DNA from: Candidatus Eiseniibacteriota bacterium
Lineage (GTDB): Bacteria; Eisenbacteria; RBG-16-71-46
NCBI GenBank assembly: GCA_005893365.1
Contig: VBPB01000111.1
Span: 11,481-17,260 of the forward strand
DNA: 5,780 bases
Direction: 5' to 3'
Position numbers and translations under genes: made by a program. Positions 1 through 5,780 of this stretch are shown here, in pieces; the stretch's first letter is position 1; every line of letters starts with the position of its first letter. The notes under the pieces were generated by a model. It had not been told where the DNA came from. It saw only the letters and a list, made by a program, of their open reading frames with translations, and did not search any database.

Positions 1-1141
1 CGACGGCGCCGGCGCCGGTGGCGAGCGGCCAGCCCGCGGGCACGTGGCCATCGCCGCGCAGCGCGGCCAGGATGCCGCTCGCGTCGAGGGCCACGACCTC
101 GGCGCGACCGTCGCCATCCACGTCGAGCGCCAGCGGCGGGCTGTCGGTGCGGAAGCCCTCATGGGTGGCGGCGCGCGGCCAGCCCGGGGAGGGGTATCCG
201 CTCTGGTTGAAGAAGGCGATGCGCGAGGTGACGGACTGGGTGAGGACTTCGGGATACCCGTCGCCGTCCGGGTCCCCCGCGCCGAGGCCGGCGACCAGCG
301 TGTCGCCCAGCGCCCGCCCCCAGCCGGGCAGCGCTTCGCCGGTGGCGCAGAAGGCCCACAGCCGGTCGGCGCCGTGGACGATGAGCGCCGGCGTGTCGAC
401 ACCGCAGGTCGGGGTGCCGGTCGCGGGATTCCCATGGGCGTCGAAGTCGATCCACAGGAAGTCGGGCGCGAAGCCCGCTCCGCCCAGGTGCCGCCGGAAT
501 CCTTCGCCCGTGCCGGTGCCTCCGCCGCTGCTGACGAAGGTGGCCACCGCGACATCGCCGTCGGCGCCGCCGGCGGCGACCAGGAGCGCCCCGTGCGCGC
601 CGCGTCCGACCGCCAACCGGCCGCTCACCCCTCCGGAGATCCCGGTGAGGAGGGGCACGCCCGTTCCGTCCAAGCCGATCTGGTAGACCGACCCGTTGGC
701 GCAGCCCACGAACACCGAGGCGTCGGGATAGGACCCCTCGAACACCGGCGGCGTGGTGACGATCGACGGCAGGGCCGCGGGCCAGCCGGGCCGGGCCGCA
801 CCCAGGTGATCGATGAGCCAGACCTGCCCGCCGTGGACGGCCCCCACCCCGTCGGTGTCGGCGTAGGTCGAGACCGCGAAGGTCGCCGGTCCCCCGCGCG
901 GGCTGAGCGCCGGGTTCCCGATCGGCAGGGCCGCCATCAGCGGTCGCGGCCGGCGGTCGAGGATGCGCGAGAGCACGCGCGGGACGCCGCCGGCGCTGAC
1001 CGCGAAGATCGCGGCGCTGTCGGCGCCGGACCCGCCGGCCCAGCACACCTCCAGGTGGTCGTCCGCCGCGCCGTCGGCGTCCACGGCCAGCAGCAGCGGC
1101 CCGCCGGGCGGGAACTCGGCCGCGACCGGCCAGCCGTCGGG
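1..1141 (-). repeat. FG-GAP/VCBS-like propeller repeat region inside the M6 protease
   Basis: Within residues 600-979 of the protease, a GW(P) element recurs with Trp at 603, 719, 873, 920 and 970; the last three are 47 and 50 residues apart. Each is followed by a beta-rich stretch, and three contain acidic loops: DADGAADD (620-627, near 1081), DPDGDGYPE (889-897, bases 248-274) and DVDGDGRAE (939-947, bases 98-124). The DxDGDG pattern is the known calcium-binding loop of FG-GAP/integrin-alpha-type blades. The gaps of 116 and 154 residues would fit two to three more degenerate blades. The repeat continues past the left edge, so blade number cannot be given. That it is a propeller is inferred. 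Confidence 0.6.
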
Positions 1142-2938
1142 CTGCCAGTCCCGCTCGGCCAGGACGTGCATCGTATCCCCCGGGTCGTCCACGAACGACA
1201 GGCGCACGTGCGGCCGGGTGCCGGTGCGAGGCAGCAGGTTCGGTACCGACGCGTCGTCGAGCCGGCGGTTGTTGGTCTTGAAGAACGGATCGTACGGGCT
1301 GCCGAGGAAGAGCGGCGAGCTGGGATCGCCCAGGTCCGCCAGGCCGTCGGCCTCGACCACGGTGATCGCCGGCGGACCGGGCCCGCTGTTGTAGCCGTAG
1401 TCGTTCACCGGATCGATGCGGGTCGCCGTCTCGAACGGGATGTTGCTCGCGTCGATGTGCCACACCAGGATGCCGCCGCTCGTGGGCGGGGGTGTGCCGG
1501 GCTCGTGGCTCAGCGTCGGCAACAGCGCGTCGTACTCGAAGCGATCGGGCGACTTGGGCCCGAGCACGACGCGGGTCGTCGAATCCTGATCGAGGCTGAT
1601 CGAGTCGGTGGGGGCGATCTCGCGATTCTCGAGCAGCAGATACTCGTCGCTGGAGAGGAAGACGCGACGCATGTCGGGATGGCGCTCCCCATTCGCGATG
1701 CTCATGGGGCTGCCCCAGTCCACGTCGCGGAAGGTGAGGGCGTCGGTGGTGAAGAAGCGCTGGAACGGATCGACGCTCGGCGGCAGGAAGCCGGTGGCGA
1801 AGCCCTCGACACCGTTCGGGAGCGAGAACGGGGCGCCGGCGTTGGTGCCGCTGTCCATCAGGGACCAGTAGCCGTCCACCGGGTAGCCCGTGTACACGTT
1901 GTAGAGGTCGGCGAAGCCGAAGATGTTGTGCCCGTTCTCGTGCGCGACCAGGGCGTTGATCGCGCCGGTGAATCCGTCCTGAGACGCGGTCTCGGGCACG
2001 ATGCAGACGCGGTCGATGGGGCAGTTGGCCGAGTCCGGGAACACCACCACGTCCCGATTGCCGAGGCCGATGGTGAAGGTGGGGATGTCCTCGGGGCTGT
2101 CCTGCTTGATGTCGCTCTGCAGATCGCTCCCGGCGTGGATGATCATGAAGCGGTCGTACTGGTCCCACGGGATCCGGTCGTGGTAGACGGTCTGCGACTG
2201 GGAGTCGGCCGCGAAGAACGCGCTGCGGACGTACGCCACGGCCGCCCGGTAGATGCTGTTCCCGAACGCCCAGGGGCCGAAGTCGGCCATGTCGTGCAGC
2301 GAGTAGGCCGCGCTGTCGGCGTGCGGCCACACGTCGCCGACGATCACGGCGCGGCCGTAGGACTGCGCGTCGTAGTAGCGCTTCAGCGCTTCGAGGTGCG
2401 CCCGGTAGAAGTCCCGGTTGTGCGGCGGCCGGTCGATCGGGGCCACGGTCGAGTCCGGGCCCGTGAGGTCGAAGTGGCCGTCCCCGCTCGAGAGCGGCCC
2501 GCCGCGATCCTCCTGGTAGTCGATCCGGATGAAGGCGACGCGGATCGTGTCGGGATAGGTGATCTCCGCCGGCGCCGCACAGGGGTCGAGCTGCGAGAAC
2601 CGGGCGCGCCAGCCCGGCCGGCGGTGGGTCCACCGCGACCAGCCGGTGCTGGGACGACCGAGGAAGTCCGGCATCGCGCGCTGGCGCTGCGCGCGGACCT
2701 CCATCAGCCGGGCCCACGCCGCGGGCCCGGTGCCCAGCGCCTGCGGGGTGAGGGCCGCGGGCAGCGCGGCGCGCGCGGGGCCCGCGTTGGGGCGCGGGGC
2801 CTTAGTGGCGGCCGCGGTCCGCGGCGACGCCGGCAGGCTCAGGCGCCGGACAACGAGTTGGCCGGAGGCGTCGGTCGCGAAGCCTCCGGCCAGTGACACG
2901 CTGACGGCGATGGCGACTGCGAGGGCGTGTCCGCGCAA
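1..2938 (-). CDS. Secreted M6-family metalloprotease with C-terminal FG-GAP-like propeller repeats (3' end missing)
   Basis: One uninterrupted frame of 979 codons runs from TTG (2936-2938) off the left edge. TTG is chosen because it follows AAGG by 7 nt, gives a signal peptide (MRGHALAVAIAVSVSLAGGFA) and has no better start nearby. The catalytic region spans about 130-560: IRVAFIRIDY (132-141), zinc motif HENGH at 333-337 followed by NIFGFADLYN, WSLMDSG (358-364), EYLLLENR (432-439), GGILVWHID (488-496) and VVEADG (527-532). These are familiar M6 (immune inhibitor A-like) landmarks. From about 600 onward come GWP and DxDGDG repeats suggesting a beta-propeller that binds calcium or ligands. 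It is predicted to be exported and to hydrolyse extracellular protein. It starts 29 bp after porV, so probably shares its transcript and may be T9SS cargo; a C-terminal sorting domain would lie beyond base 1. The specific substrate is unknown. Confidence 0.87.
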   Translation of the reverse strand, partial: MRGHALAVAIAVSVSLAGGFATDASGQLVVRRLSLPASPRTAAATKAPRPNAGPARAALPAALTPQALGTGPAAWARLMEVRAQRQRAMPDFLGRPSTGWSRWTHRRPGWRARFSQLDPCAAPAEITYPDTIRVAFIRIDYQEDRGGPLSSGDGHFDLTGPDSTVAPIDRPPHNRDFYRAHLEALKRYYDAQSYGRAVIVGDVWPHADSAAYSLHDMADFGPWAFGNSIYRAAVAYVRSAFFAADSQSQTVYHDRIPWDQYDRFMIIHAGSDLQSDIKQDSPEDIPTFTIGLGNRDVVVFPDSANCPIDRVCIVPETASQDGFTGAINALVAHENGHNIFGFADLYNVYTGYPVDGYWSLMDSGTNAGAPFSLPNGVEGFATGFLPPSVDPFQRFFTTDALTFRDVDWGSPMSIANGERHPDMRRVFLSSDEYLLLENREIAPTDSISLDQDSTTRVVLGPKSPDRFEYDALLPTLSHEPGTPPPTSGGILVWHIDASNIPFETATRIDPVNDYGYNSGPGPPAITVVEADGLADLGDPSSPLFLGSPYDPFFKTNNRRLDDASVPNLLPRTGTRPHVRLSFVDDPGDTMHVLAERDWQPDGWPVAAEFPPGGPLLLAVDADGAADDHLEVCWAGGSGADSAAIFAVSAGGVPRVLSRILDRRPRPLMAALPIGNPALSPRGGPATFAVSTYADTDGVGAVHGGQVWLIDHLGAARPGWPAALPSIVTTPPVFEGSYPDASVFVGCANGSVYQIGLDGTGVPLLTGISGGVSGRLAVGRGAHGALLVAAGGADGDVAVATFVSSGGGTGTGEGFRRHLGGAGFAPDFLWIDFDAHGNPATGTPTCGVDTPALIVHGADRLWAFCATGEALPGWGRALGDTLVAGLGAGDPDGDGYPEVLTQSVTSRIAFFNQSGYPSPGWPRAATHEGFRTDSPPLALDVDGDGRAEVVALDASGILAALRGDGHVPAGWPLATGAGAV

Positions 2939-2945
2939 ATCCAGA

Positions 2946-2949
2946 CCTT
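2946..2949 (-). promoter_or_regulatory. Weak ribosome binding site deciding the TTG start of the M6 protease
   Basis: The minus strand reads AAGG, seven bases, then TTG at 2938. The match to the anti-Shine-Dalgarno is short, but the spacing is normal and it is the only suitable start ahead of the signal peptide. The weak site plus TTG suggests lower translation than porV, which has a much better site. Confidence 0.5.
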
Positions 2950-2967
2950 GGACCCCGGGAAGGACGA

Positions 2968-3915
2968 CTAGAAACGGTAGCCGAGTGTGATGCGGGTGAC
3001 GGTGGGAAGCGTGCGGGCCTGGGGCATGCTGCCCCAGTCGAGGACCAGGTTGCTCAGCGAGACGCCCAGACCGTAGCTCAGGCCGCTGATGTCGCCGGAC
3101 GGGTCGGAGACCCAGCCGATGCGGCCGGCGAGCCGCTGGATGACCGCGACCTCGGCGCCGTGGTTGTAGGTCCGGAACGTGCTGCTTCCCGGCACCAGCG
3201 ACTGATTGAAGTCCTCGACCAGCGTCACCGTGAAGTCCTTGCGGGTGATCGGCACCCACGCCGCGCCGATCTTGAGGTTCCGGCTGAGCGGGTCGGCCTT
3301 GTCCTCGTCGATGAAGGCGAGCGACGGTCCCAGGTTCTGCACGTTCATGCCGAAGTTGAGCCGCGCCGCCGGGATCTTGTAGAGGGCGCCCAAGTCGAAA
3401 CCGAACGTGGAGCCGGTGCCCTGGTAGGAACTGGGAGCGAGATCGACGCGCACGTACTTGACCGACGCGCCGACCGCGAAGTCGGGCAGGATCTGGGTGC
3501 CGTAGTAGAGCGCCGGCGAGACCTCGTGCGGGGTGTAGTTGCCGACCTGGACGCCGGAACCGTTGGTGAGGTCGATGTTCCCGTAGGACAGGTACAGCAG
3601 CCCGACACCGAACGAGCCCCACCCCTGCACCGGCTGGATGTAGTTCATGAAGTTGTAGGTGACGTCATCGGCGAGGCCGGGGACCAGCTGCGAGTAGGTC
3701 AGCTCGACCGCGGGCCGCCCGACGAATCCCAGGACCGCCGGATTCCACCACGCCACGCCAGTGGGATCATCGGCGAGCGCCACGCCCGCCGCGCCCATGG
3801 CGACCTGCCGGGCTCCGGGCTGGATGTCGAGCGAGCGGGCGGTCCCCTGTGCCCAGGCGTTGACCGCGAACGAAAGCCCCAGCAAGATGGCTGCCAGACG
3901 AAGAGTATGTCGCAT
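2968..3915 (-). CDS. porV: PorV/PorQ-family outer-membrane beta-barrel, probably T9SS shuttle PorV
   Basis: Complete frame of 315 residues, ATG at 3913-3915 and TAG at 2968-2970. Residues 1-22 form a clear signal peptide (MRHTLR, hydrophobic core, then AWA before Gln23). The mature N-terminus carries the family hallmark GARQVAMGAAGVALADD (about 34-50) followed by WWNPAVLGF. The rest is alternating beta-strand sequence rich in Gly and Tyr (GVGLLYLSYGNIDL, LGALYKIPAARLNFGMNVQN), and the protein ends in LGYRF with a terminal Phe, the usual outer-membrane barrel assembly signal. By family, PorV binds T9SS cargo as it leaves the translocon and delivers it to the PorU-containing attachment complex. 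The neighbouring upstream PorU-like gene favours PorV over PorQ, though sequence alone does not separate them firmly. It is somewhat shorter than the roughly 390-residue P. gingivalis PorV. A strong ribosome binding site supports the start. Confidence 0.88.
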   Translation of the reverse strand: MRHTLRLAAILLGLSFAVNAWAQGTARSLDIQPGARQVAMGAAGVALADDPTGVAWWNPAVLGFVGRPAVELTYSQLVPGLADDVTYNFMNYIQPVQGWGSFGVGLLYLSYGNIDLTNGSGVQVGNYTPHEVSPALYYGTQILPDFAVGASVKYVRVDLAPSSYQGTGSTFGFDLGALYKIPAARLNFGMNVQNLGPSLAFIDEDKADPLSRNLKIGAAWVPITRKDFTVTLVEDFNQSLVPGSSTFRTYNHGAEVAVIQRLAGRIGWVSDPSGDISGLSYGLGVSLSNLVLDWGSMPQARTLPTVTRITLGYRF

Positions 3916-3919
3916 GAAA

Positions 3920-3926
3920 CTCCTCC
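3920..3926 (-). promoter_or_regulatory. Ribosome binding site of porV
   Basis: On the minus strand the bases before the porV ATG read TGGAGGAGTTTC. GGAGGAG is a near-perfect Shine-Dalgarno; counting GGAGG as the core, the spacing to ATG is 6 nt. It settles the start at 3915 and fits the signal peptide that begins there. Confidence 0.85.
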
Positions 3927-3933
3927 AGAAACG

Positions 3934-3962
3934 CGAGACACCCCCCTTTGGGAGTGCGAGAC
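3934..3962 (-). repeat. Hairpin flanked by TCTCG repeats in the porV leader
   Basis: On the minus strand CACTCCC-AAAG-GGGGGTG (3939-3956) can form a 7-bp stem with one G-U pair and a 4-base loop. TCTCG flanks it directly on both sides. A third GTCTCG lies further upstream at 3976-3981, so the hexamer occurs at 3934, 3957 and 3976. The hairpin ends 12 bases before the Shine-Dalgarno and has no following U-run, so it is a leader element rather than a terminator. It might stabilise mRNA or serve as a protein-binding site; neither is shown. Confidence 0.35.
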
Positions 3963-3966
3963 AGGG

Positions 3967-3998
3967 ATACTACACCGAGACCCGAAAGCCTGCTTCAA
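3967..3998 (-). promoter_or_regulatory. Weak promoter candidate in the porU-porV gap
   Basis: On the minus strand TTGAAG (3993-3998) and TAGTAT (3967-3972) each match 4 of 6 bases of the sigma-70 -35 and -10 boxes, but the spacing is 20 bp, longer than the usual 17. Transcription would begin roughly 45 bases before the porV ATG. The 146-bp gap leaves room for a promoter, and this is the only AT-richer stretch in it. Promoter consensus for this lineage is not known. Confidence 0.2.
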
Positions 3999-4009
3999 GG
4001 TTTTTTCCG

Positions 4010-4060
4010 GGCCGGGCCGTGGCGCAACCCCATGGCGCACTTTGCATGAGCCTCCCGGCC
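4010..4060 (-). other. Possible long stem just after the porU stop, not a typical terminator
   Basis: Beginning one base after the porU TAG, GGCCGGG (4054-4060) can pair with CCCGGCC (4010-4016), enclosing 37 bases that hold a smaller imperfect stem (GTG and CGC against GCG and CAC within 4019-4040). On the minus strand the structure is followed by GGAAAAAACC rather than a U-run, so it lacks an intrinsic terminator tail. It could protect the porU 3' end or attenuate readthrough. In such GC-rich DNA a 7-bp match can arise by chance. Confidence 0.28.
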
Positions 4061-4061
4061 G

Positions 4062-5780
4062 CTACCGCCCGACGATGACGAAACGCCCGTCCCCGATGGC
4101 CCGGGACCGGGCACTGCTGCTCCCGTCCGGGTCCCGCACGTTGGCCTGGACGTGGAACAGGTAGACCCCGTTCGCCAGCCGGTCGCCCTCGGCATCCCGC
4201 CCGTCCCAGGGGATCTGCACCTGGCCCAACCTCCCGAACGCCTTGAGCGTCCGGATGAGACGCCCGGACACACTATAGATGTGGAGCAGGATGTTGACCG
4301 AGTCCCCCGGCGCATCGATGACGAACTGCCCGCCGCCGCCCGGGCCGCCGGAGCGCGTCGGATCGGGGAACAGGAACGCCCGCCGGATCGACAGCGGCGG
4401 CGTGTCGCTGACCTCGAAGGCGATGGTGCCGCTCGCGCGGTGTCGGGCGGCGTTGATGCCCGACGCCAGGTTATCGGCAGCGCTGACGCTGATCTGATGG
4501 GGACCTGCGGGGAGCCCGGGCAGCCGGAAGCTCGCCGAGCCGCCCCGATACGAGTCCGCCGAGGATCGGAACGACGGGGTGATGTCGGCGCGGGTGTTCG
4601 AGTTCCCATCCATGGTGACGATGATGCCGTTCTGGGCCGTGTGTCCGGTGATCAGGATGCCGCTCTCGTCGAACAGGTCGACCCGCAGCAGCGCGTCGGG
4701 GCGCACCGAGGTCGAGCCGCCGGTGAACGAGAGCGCGATCTTGGGTCCTTCCTGGTCGTCCGAGGCCCCGGTGCCCGAGACCAGCACGAACGGCTGGCTC
4801 CCGACCCCGTCGATCGAGGAGGCGATCCCGGCCGCGGCCCCGTCGGCGTAGGCCCGCAACCGCCCGCGCGGCCCCAGCGTGGCGTCGAGCGGCACGATGA
4901 ACTCGCCCGCCACCGCCCCGGCGGTGATGCGGGCGTCACCCCGGAACATCGGCGCGGCGCGGAAGGGGTAGAAGTACGGCGCCGTGGGGCACCAGGGGCA
5001 GGGGAACGTCGAGTCGATCGGCGCCGAGTCCTCGCTGAGGATCGCGGCGGCACCCGTGAACGGCAGGATCGCCCCCCCGGGGCGGTCGAGGACGTGGCCG
5101 TCGAAGCGCACCCGCTGGCCGCGCCGCAGCGTGTCGATCGGAGCACCGTTCGTGTCCCGCAGCGCGAGGTCGAGCCACAGGCGGGGCAGTGCCAAGCTGG
5201 TGCCCGCGTCCCCCATCACCTGGTACTTCTGCCCGTTCACGTCGCCGGTCTTGGCCTTGAGCAGCGCCTCGCTCACGCCGACGTAGTACTTCCCGTAGGT
5301 CGAGGCCGTCGTGGTCGTGTCGCGTTTGAAGATCTGGTCGTAGAAGCTCTGGTTCAGCGTCGCGTTCTGGCCGCTGAACGCCTCCTCGGTGGCCGAGACC
5401 ACCGCGACGCAGCCCCCGTTGGGATTCATCACCAACCGCTCGCCCAGGCTGGTCTGGCTCGGGTCGTGGTACTTGCCGACGTCGCAGGAGGCCGAGACGA
5501 ACACGCCCGGCCGGCCGGCGTTGACCAGCGTCCCGGCGTCGGATTCGAGCAGCACCGATTCATCGGCGATCTTGAGCGGGCTCCCGTGGCCGATGTAGTT
5601 CCACAGGATCACGCCCTGGTTGTTGATGTCGTCGAGGATGGCCGCCTTGGCGGTCGGCTTGGTGTCGTTGGGCCCGTCGGCGTAGGTATGGAGGTAGACG
5701 TAAGCGCGGTCGAACGACGCCGGCAGGTGGTCGGTGTCGAGCGCGGCGGTCTGGCGGACGTGTTCCCACCCCAGCCGGTC
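4062..5780 (-). CDS. porU: Type IX secretion system sortase PorU-like, peptidase family C25 (5' end missing)
   Basis: The frame is open from the right edge to a TAG at 4062-4064, giving 572 residues; the true start lies outside. A GTG at 5610-5612 is an internal Val, because matching C25 sequence (RAYVYLHTYADG, DDINNQGV) continues upstream of it. Fragment numbering starts at base 5780. Both C25 catalytic dyad residues are visible: His65 in NYIGHGS and Cys99 in VSASCD, 34 apart as in gingipains. GDAGTSLALP (about 190-199) ends the catalytic part. Then come beta-rich segments, a PorU-like Ig domain (about 341-458, with LFDESGILITGH), and a FlgD-like C-terminal domain (about 459-572, IYSVSGRLIRTL and WDGRDAEGDRLANGVYLF). 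By family, PorU sits at the outer-membrane surface, cleaves cargo C-terminal signals and attaches the cargo. The PorV gene follows directly, as in Porphyromonas. The alternative is an ordinary secreted C25 protease, but the post-catalytic Ig layout and the neighbour favour PorU. Confidence 0.87.
   Translation of the reverse strand, partial: DRLGWEHVRQTAALDTDHLPASFDRAYVYLHTYADGPNDTKPTAKAAILDDINNQGVILWNYIGHGSPLKIADESVLLESDAGTLVNAGRPGVFVSASCDVGKYHDPSQTSLGERLVMNPNGGCVAVVSATEEAFSGQNATLNQSFYDQIFKRDTTTTASTYGKYYVGVSEALLKAKTGDVNGQKYQVMGDAGTSLALPRLWLDLALRDTNGAPIDTLRRGQRVRFDGHVLDRPGGAILPFTGAAAILSEDSAPIDSTFPCPWCPTAPYFYPFRAAPMFRGDARITAGAVAGEFIVPLDATLGPRGRLRAYADGAAAGIASSIDGVGSQPFVLVSGTGASDDQEGPKIALSFTGGSTSVRPDALLRVDLFDESGILITGHTAQNGIIVTMDGNSNTRADITPSFRSSADSYRGGSASFRLPGLPAGPHQISVSAADNLASGINAARHRASGTIAFEVSDTPPLSIRRAFLFPDPTRSGGPGGGGQFVIDAPGDSVNILLHIYSVSGRLIRTLKAFGRLGQVQIPWDGRDAEGDRLANGVYLFHVQANVRDPDGSSSARSRAIGDGRFVIVGR

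Noticed and set aside
159..2717. An 852-codon open frame on the minus strand overlapping the M6 gene in another phase.
   Set aside because: Its translation is low-complexity Arg/Pro/Ala-rich. The other phase of the same strand encodes the HENGH motif, EYLLLENR, VVEADG and the DxDGDG loops, so this one is a shadow.
44..2896. A 950-codon open frame on the plus strand across most of the M6 protease gene.
   Set aside because: It is antisense to the protease frame and its translation is dominated by Arg, Gly, Val and Ala without any recognisable domain. Long antisense open frames are expected where third codon positions are nearly all G or C.
4001..4016. T6 next to a GC-rich stretch as an intrinsic terminator.
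   Set aside because: The T-run lies on the wrong side: on the minus strand it is A6 after the stem, and on the plus strand it precedes the GC-rich sequence.
3160..4164. A 334-codon plus-strand frame across porV and the porU-porV gap.
   Set aside because: It is antisense to porV, has no domain, and would read through the porV ribosome binding site and the porU 3' end.
3995..4609. A 204-codon minus-strand frame overlapping the porU 3' end.
   Set aside because: It is an out-of-phase shadow, Arg/Ser/Pro-rich, while the porU frame carries the FlgD-like domain there.
5610..5612. The GTG as the true start of the C25 protein.
   Set aside because: The same frame stays open to the window edge and encodes C25-like sequence upstream; starting here would remove the strand leading to the catalytic His.
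1..5780. A novel defence system, mobile element or CRISPR array.
   Set aside because: No spaced direct repeats of CRISPR type, no transposase, integrase, toxin or nuclease motifs and no terminal inverted repeats were seen. Almost all the sequence is accounted for by three genes of known families.

Overview
The window is very GC-rich and reads as one strand of a bacterial genome. All three recognisable genes lie on the minus strand, so transcription runs from high to low coordinates. In that order they are: the 3' part of a PorU-like peptidase family C25 sortase (4062-5780, entering from beyond the right edge), a PorV/PorQ-family outer-membrane beta-barrel (2968-3915), and the 5' part of a large secreted M6-family metalloprotease with a C-terminal propeller-like repeat region (1-2938, leaving across the left edge). 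No RNA gene, CRISPR array, insertion sequence or integrase was seen.

PorU plus PorV marks the type IX secretion system (T9SS), which is known mainly from Bacteroidota and some other FCB-related phyla. The strong GC bias does not suit a typical Bacteroidota genome. Together with the FlgD-like C-terminal domain and the propeller-bearing M6 protease, it points to a high-GC FCB-related lineage such as Candidatus Eisenbacteria or Krumholzibacteriota. The phylum is an inference from protein style, not demonstrated.

Layout: porU stop (4062), a 146-bp gap (3916-4061), porV (2968-3915), a 29-bp gap, then the M6 protease starting at a TTG (2938). The larger gap holds two possible hairpins, three copies of CGAGAC/GTCTCG, a weak promoter candidate and a good Shine-Dalgarno for porV.

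The proposed joint role: cargo proteins with a C-terminal signal cross the outer membrane through the T9SS, PorV carries them, PorU cleaves the signal and anchors them, and the M6 protease is plausibly such a cargo. Its C-terminus, which would prove this, is outside the window. The porU-porV order matches the known neighbouring pair in Porphyromonas gingivalis. I see no undescribed system here. The points of interest are the secretion machinery next to a likely substrate, an unusual zinc-site spacing, a CPWC motif in PorU, and the leader structure before porV.
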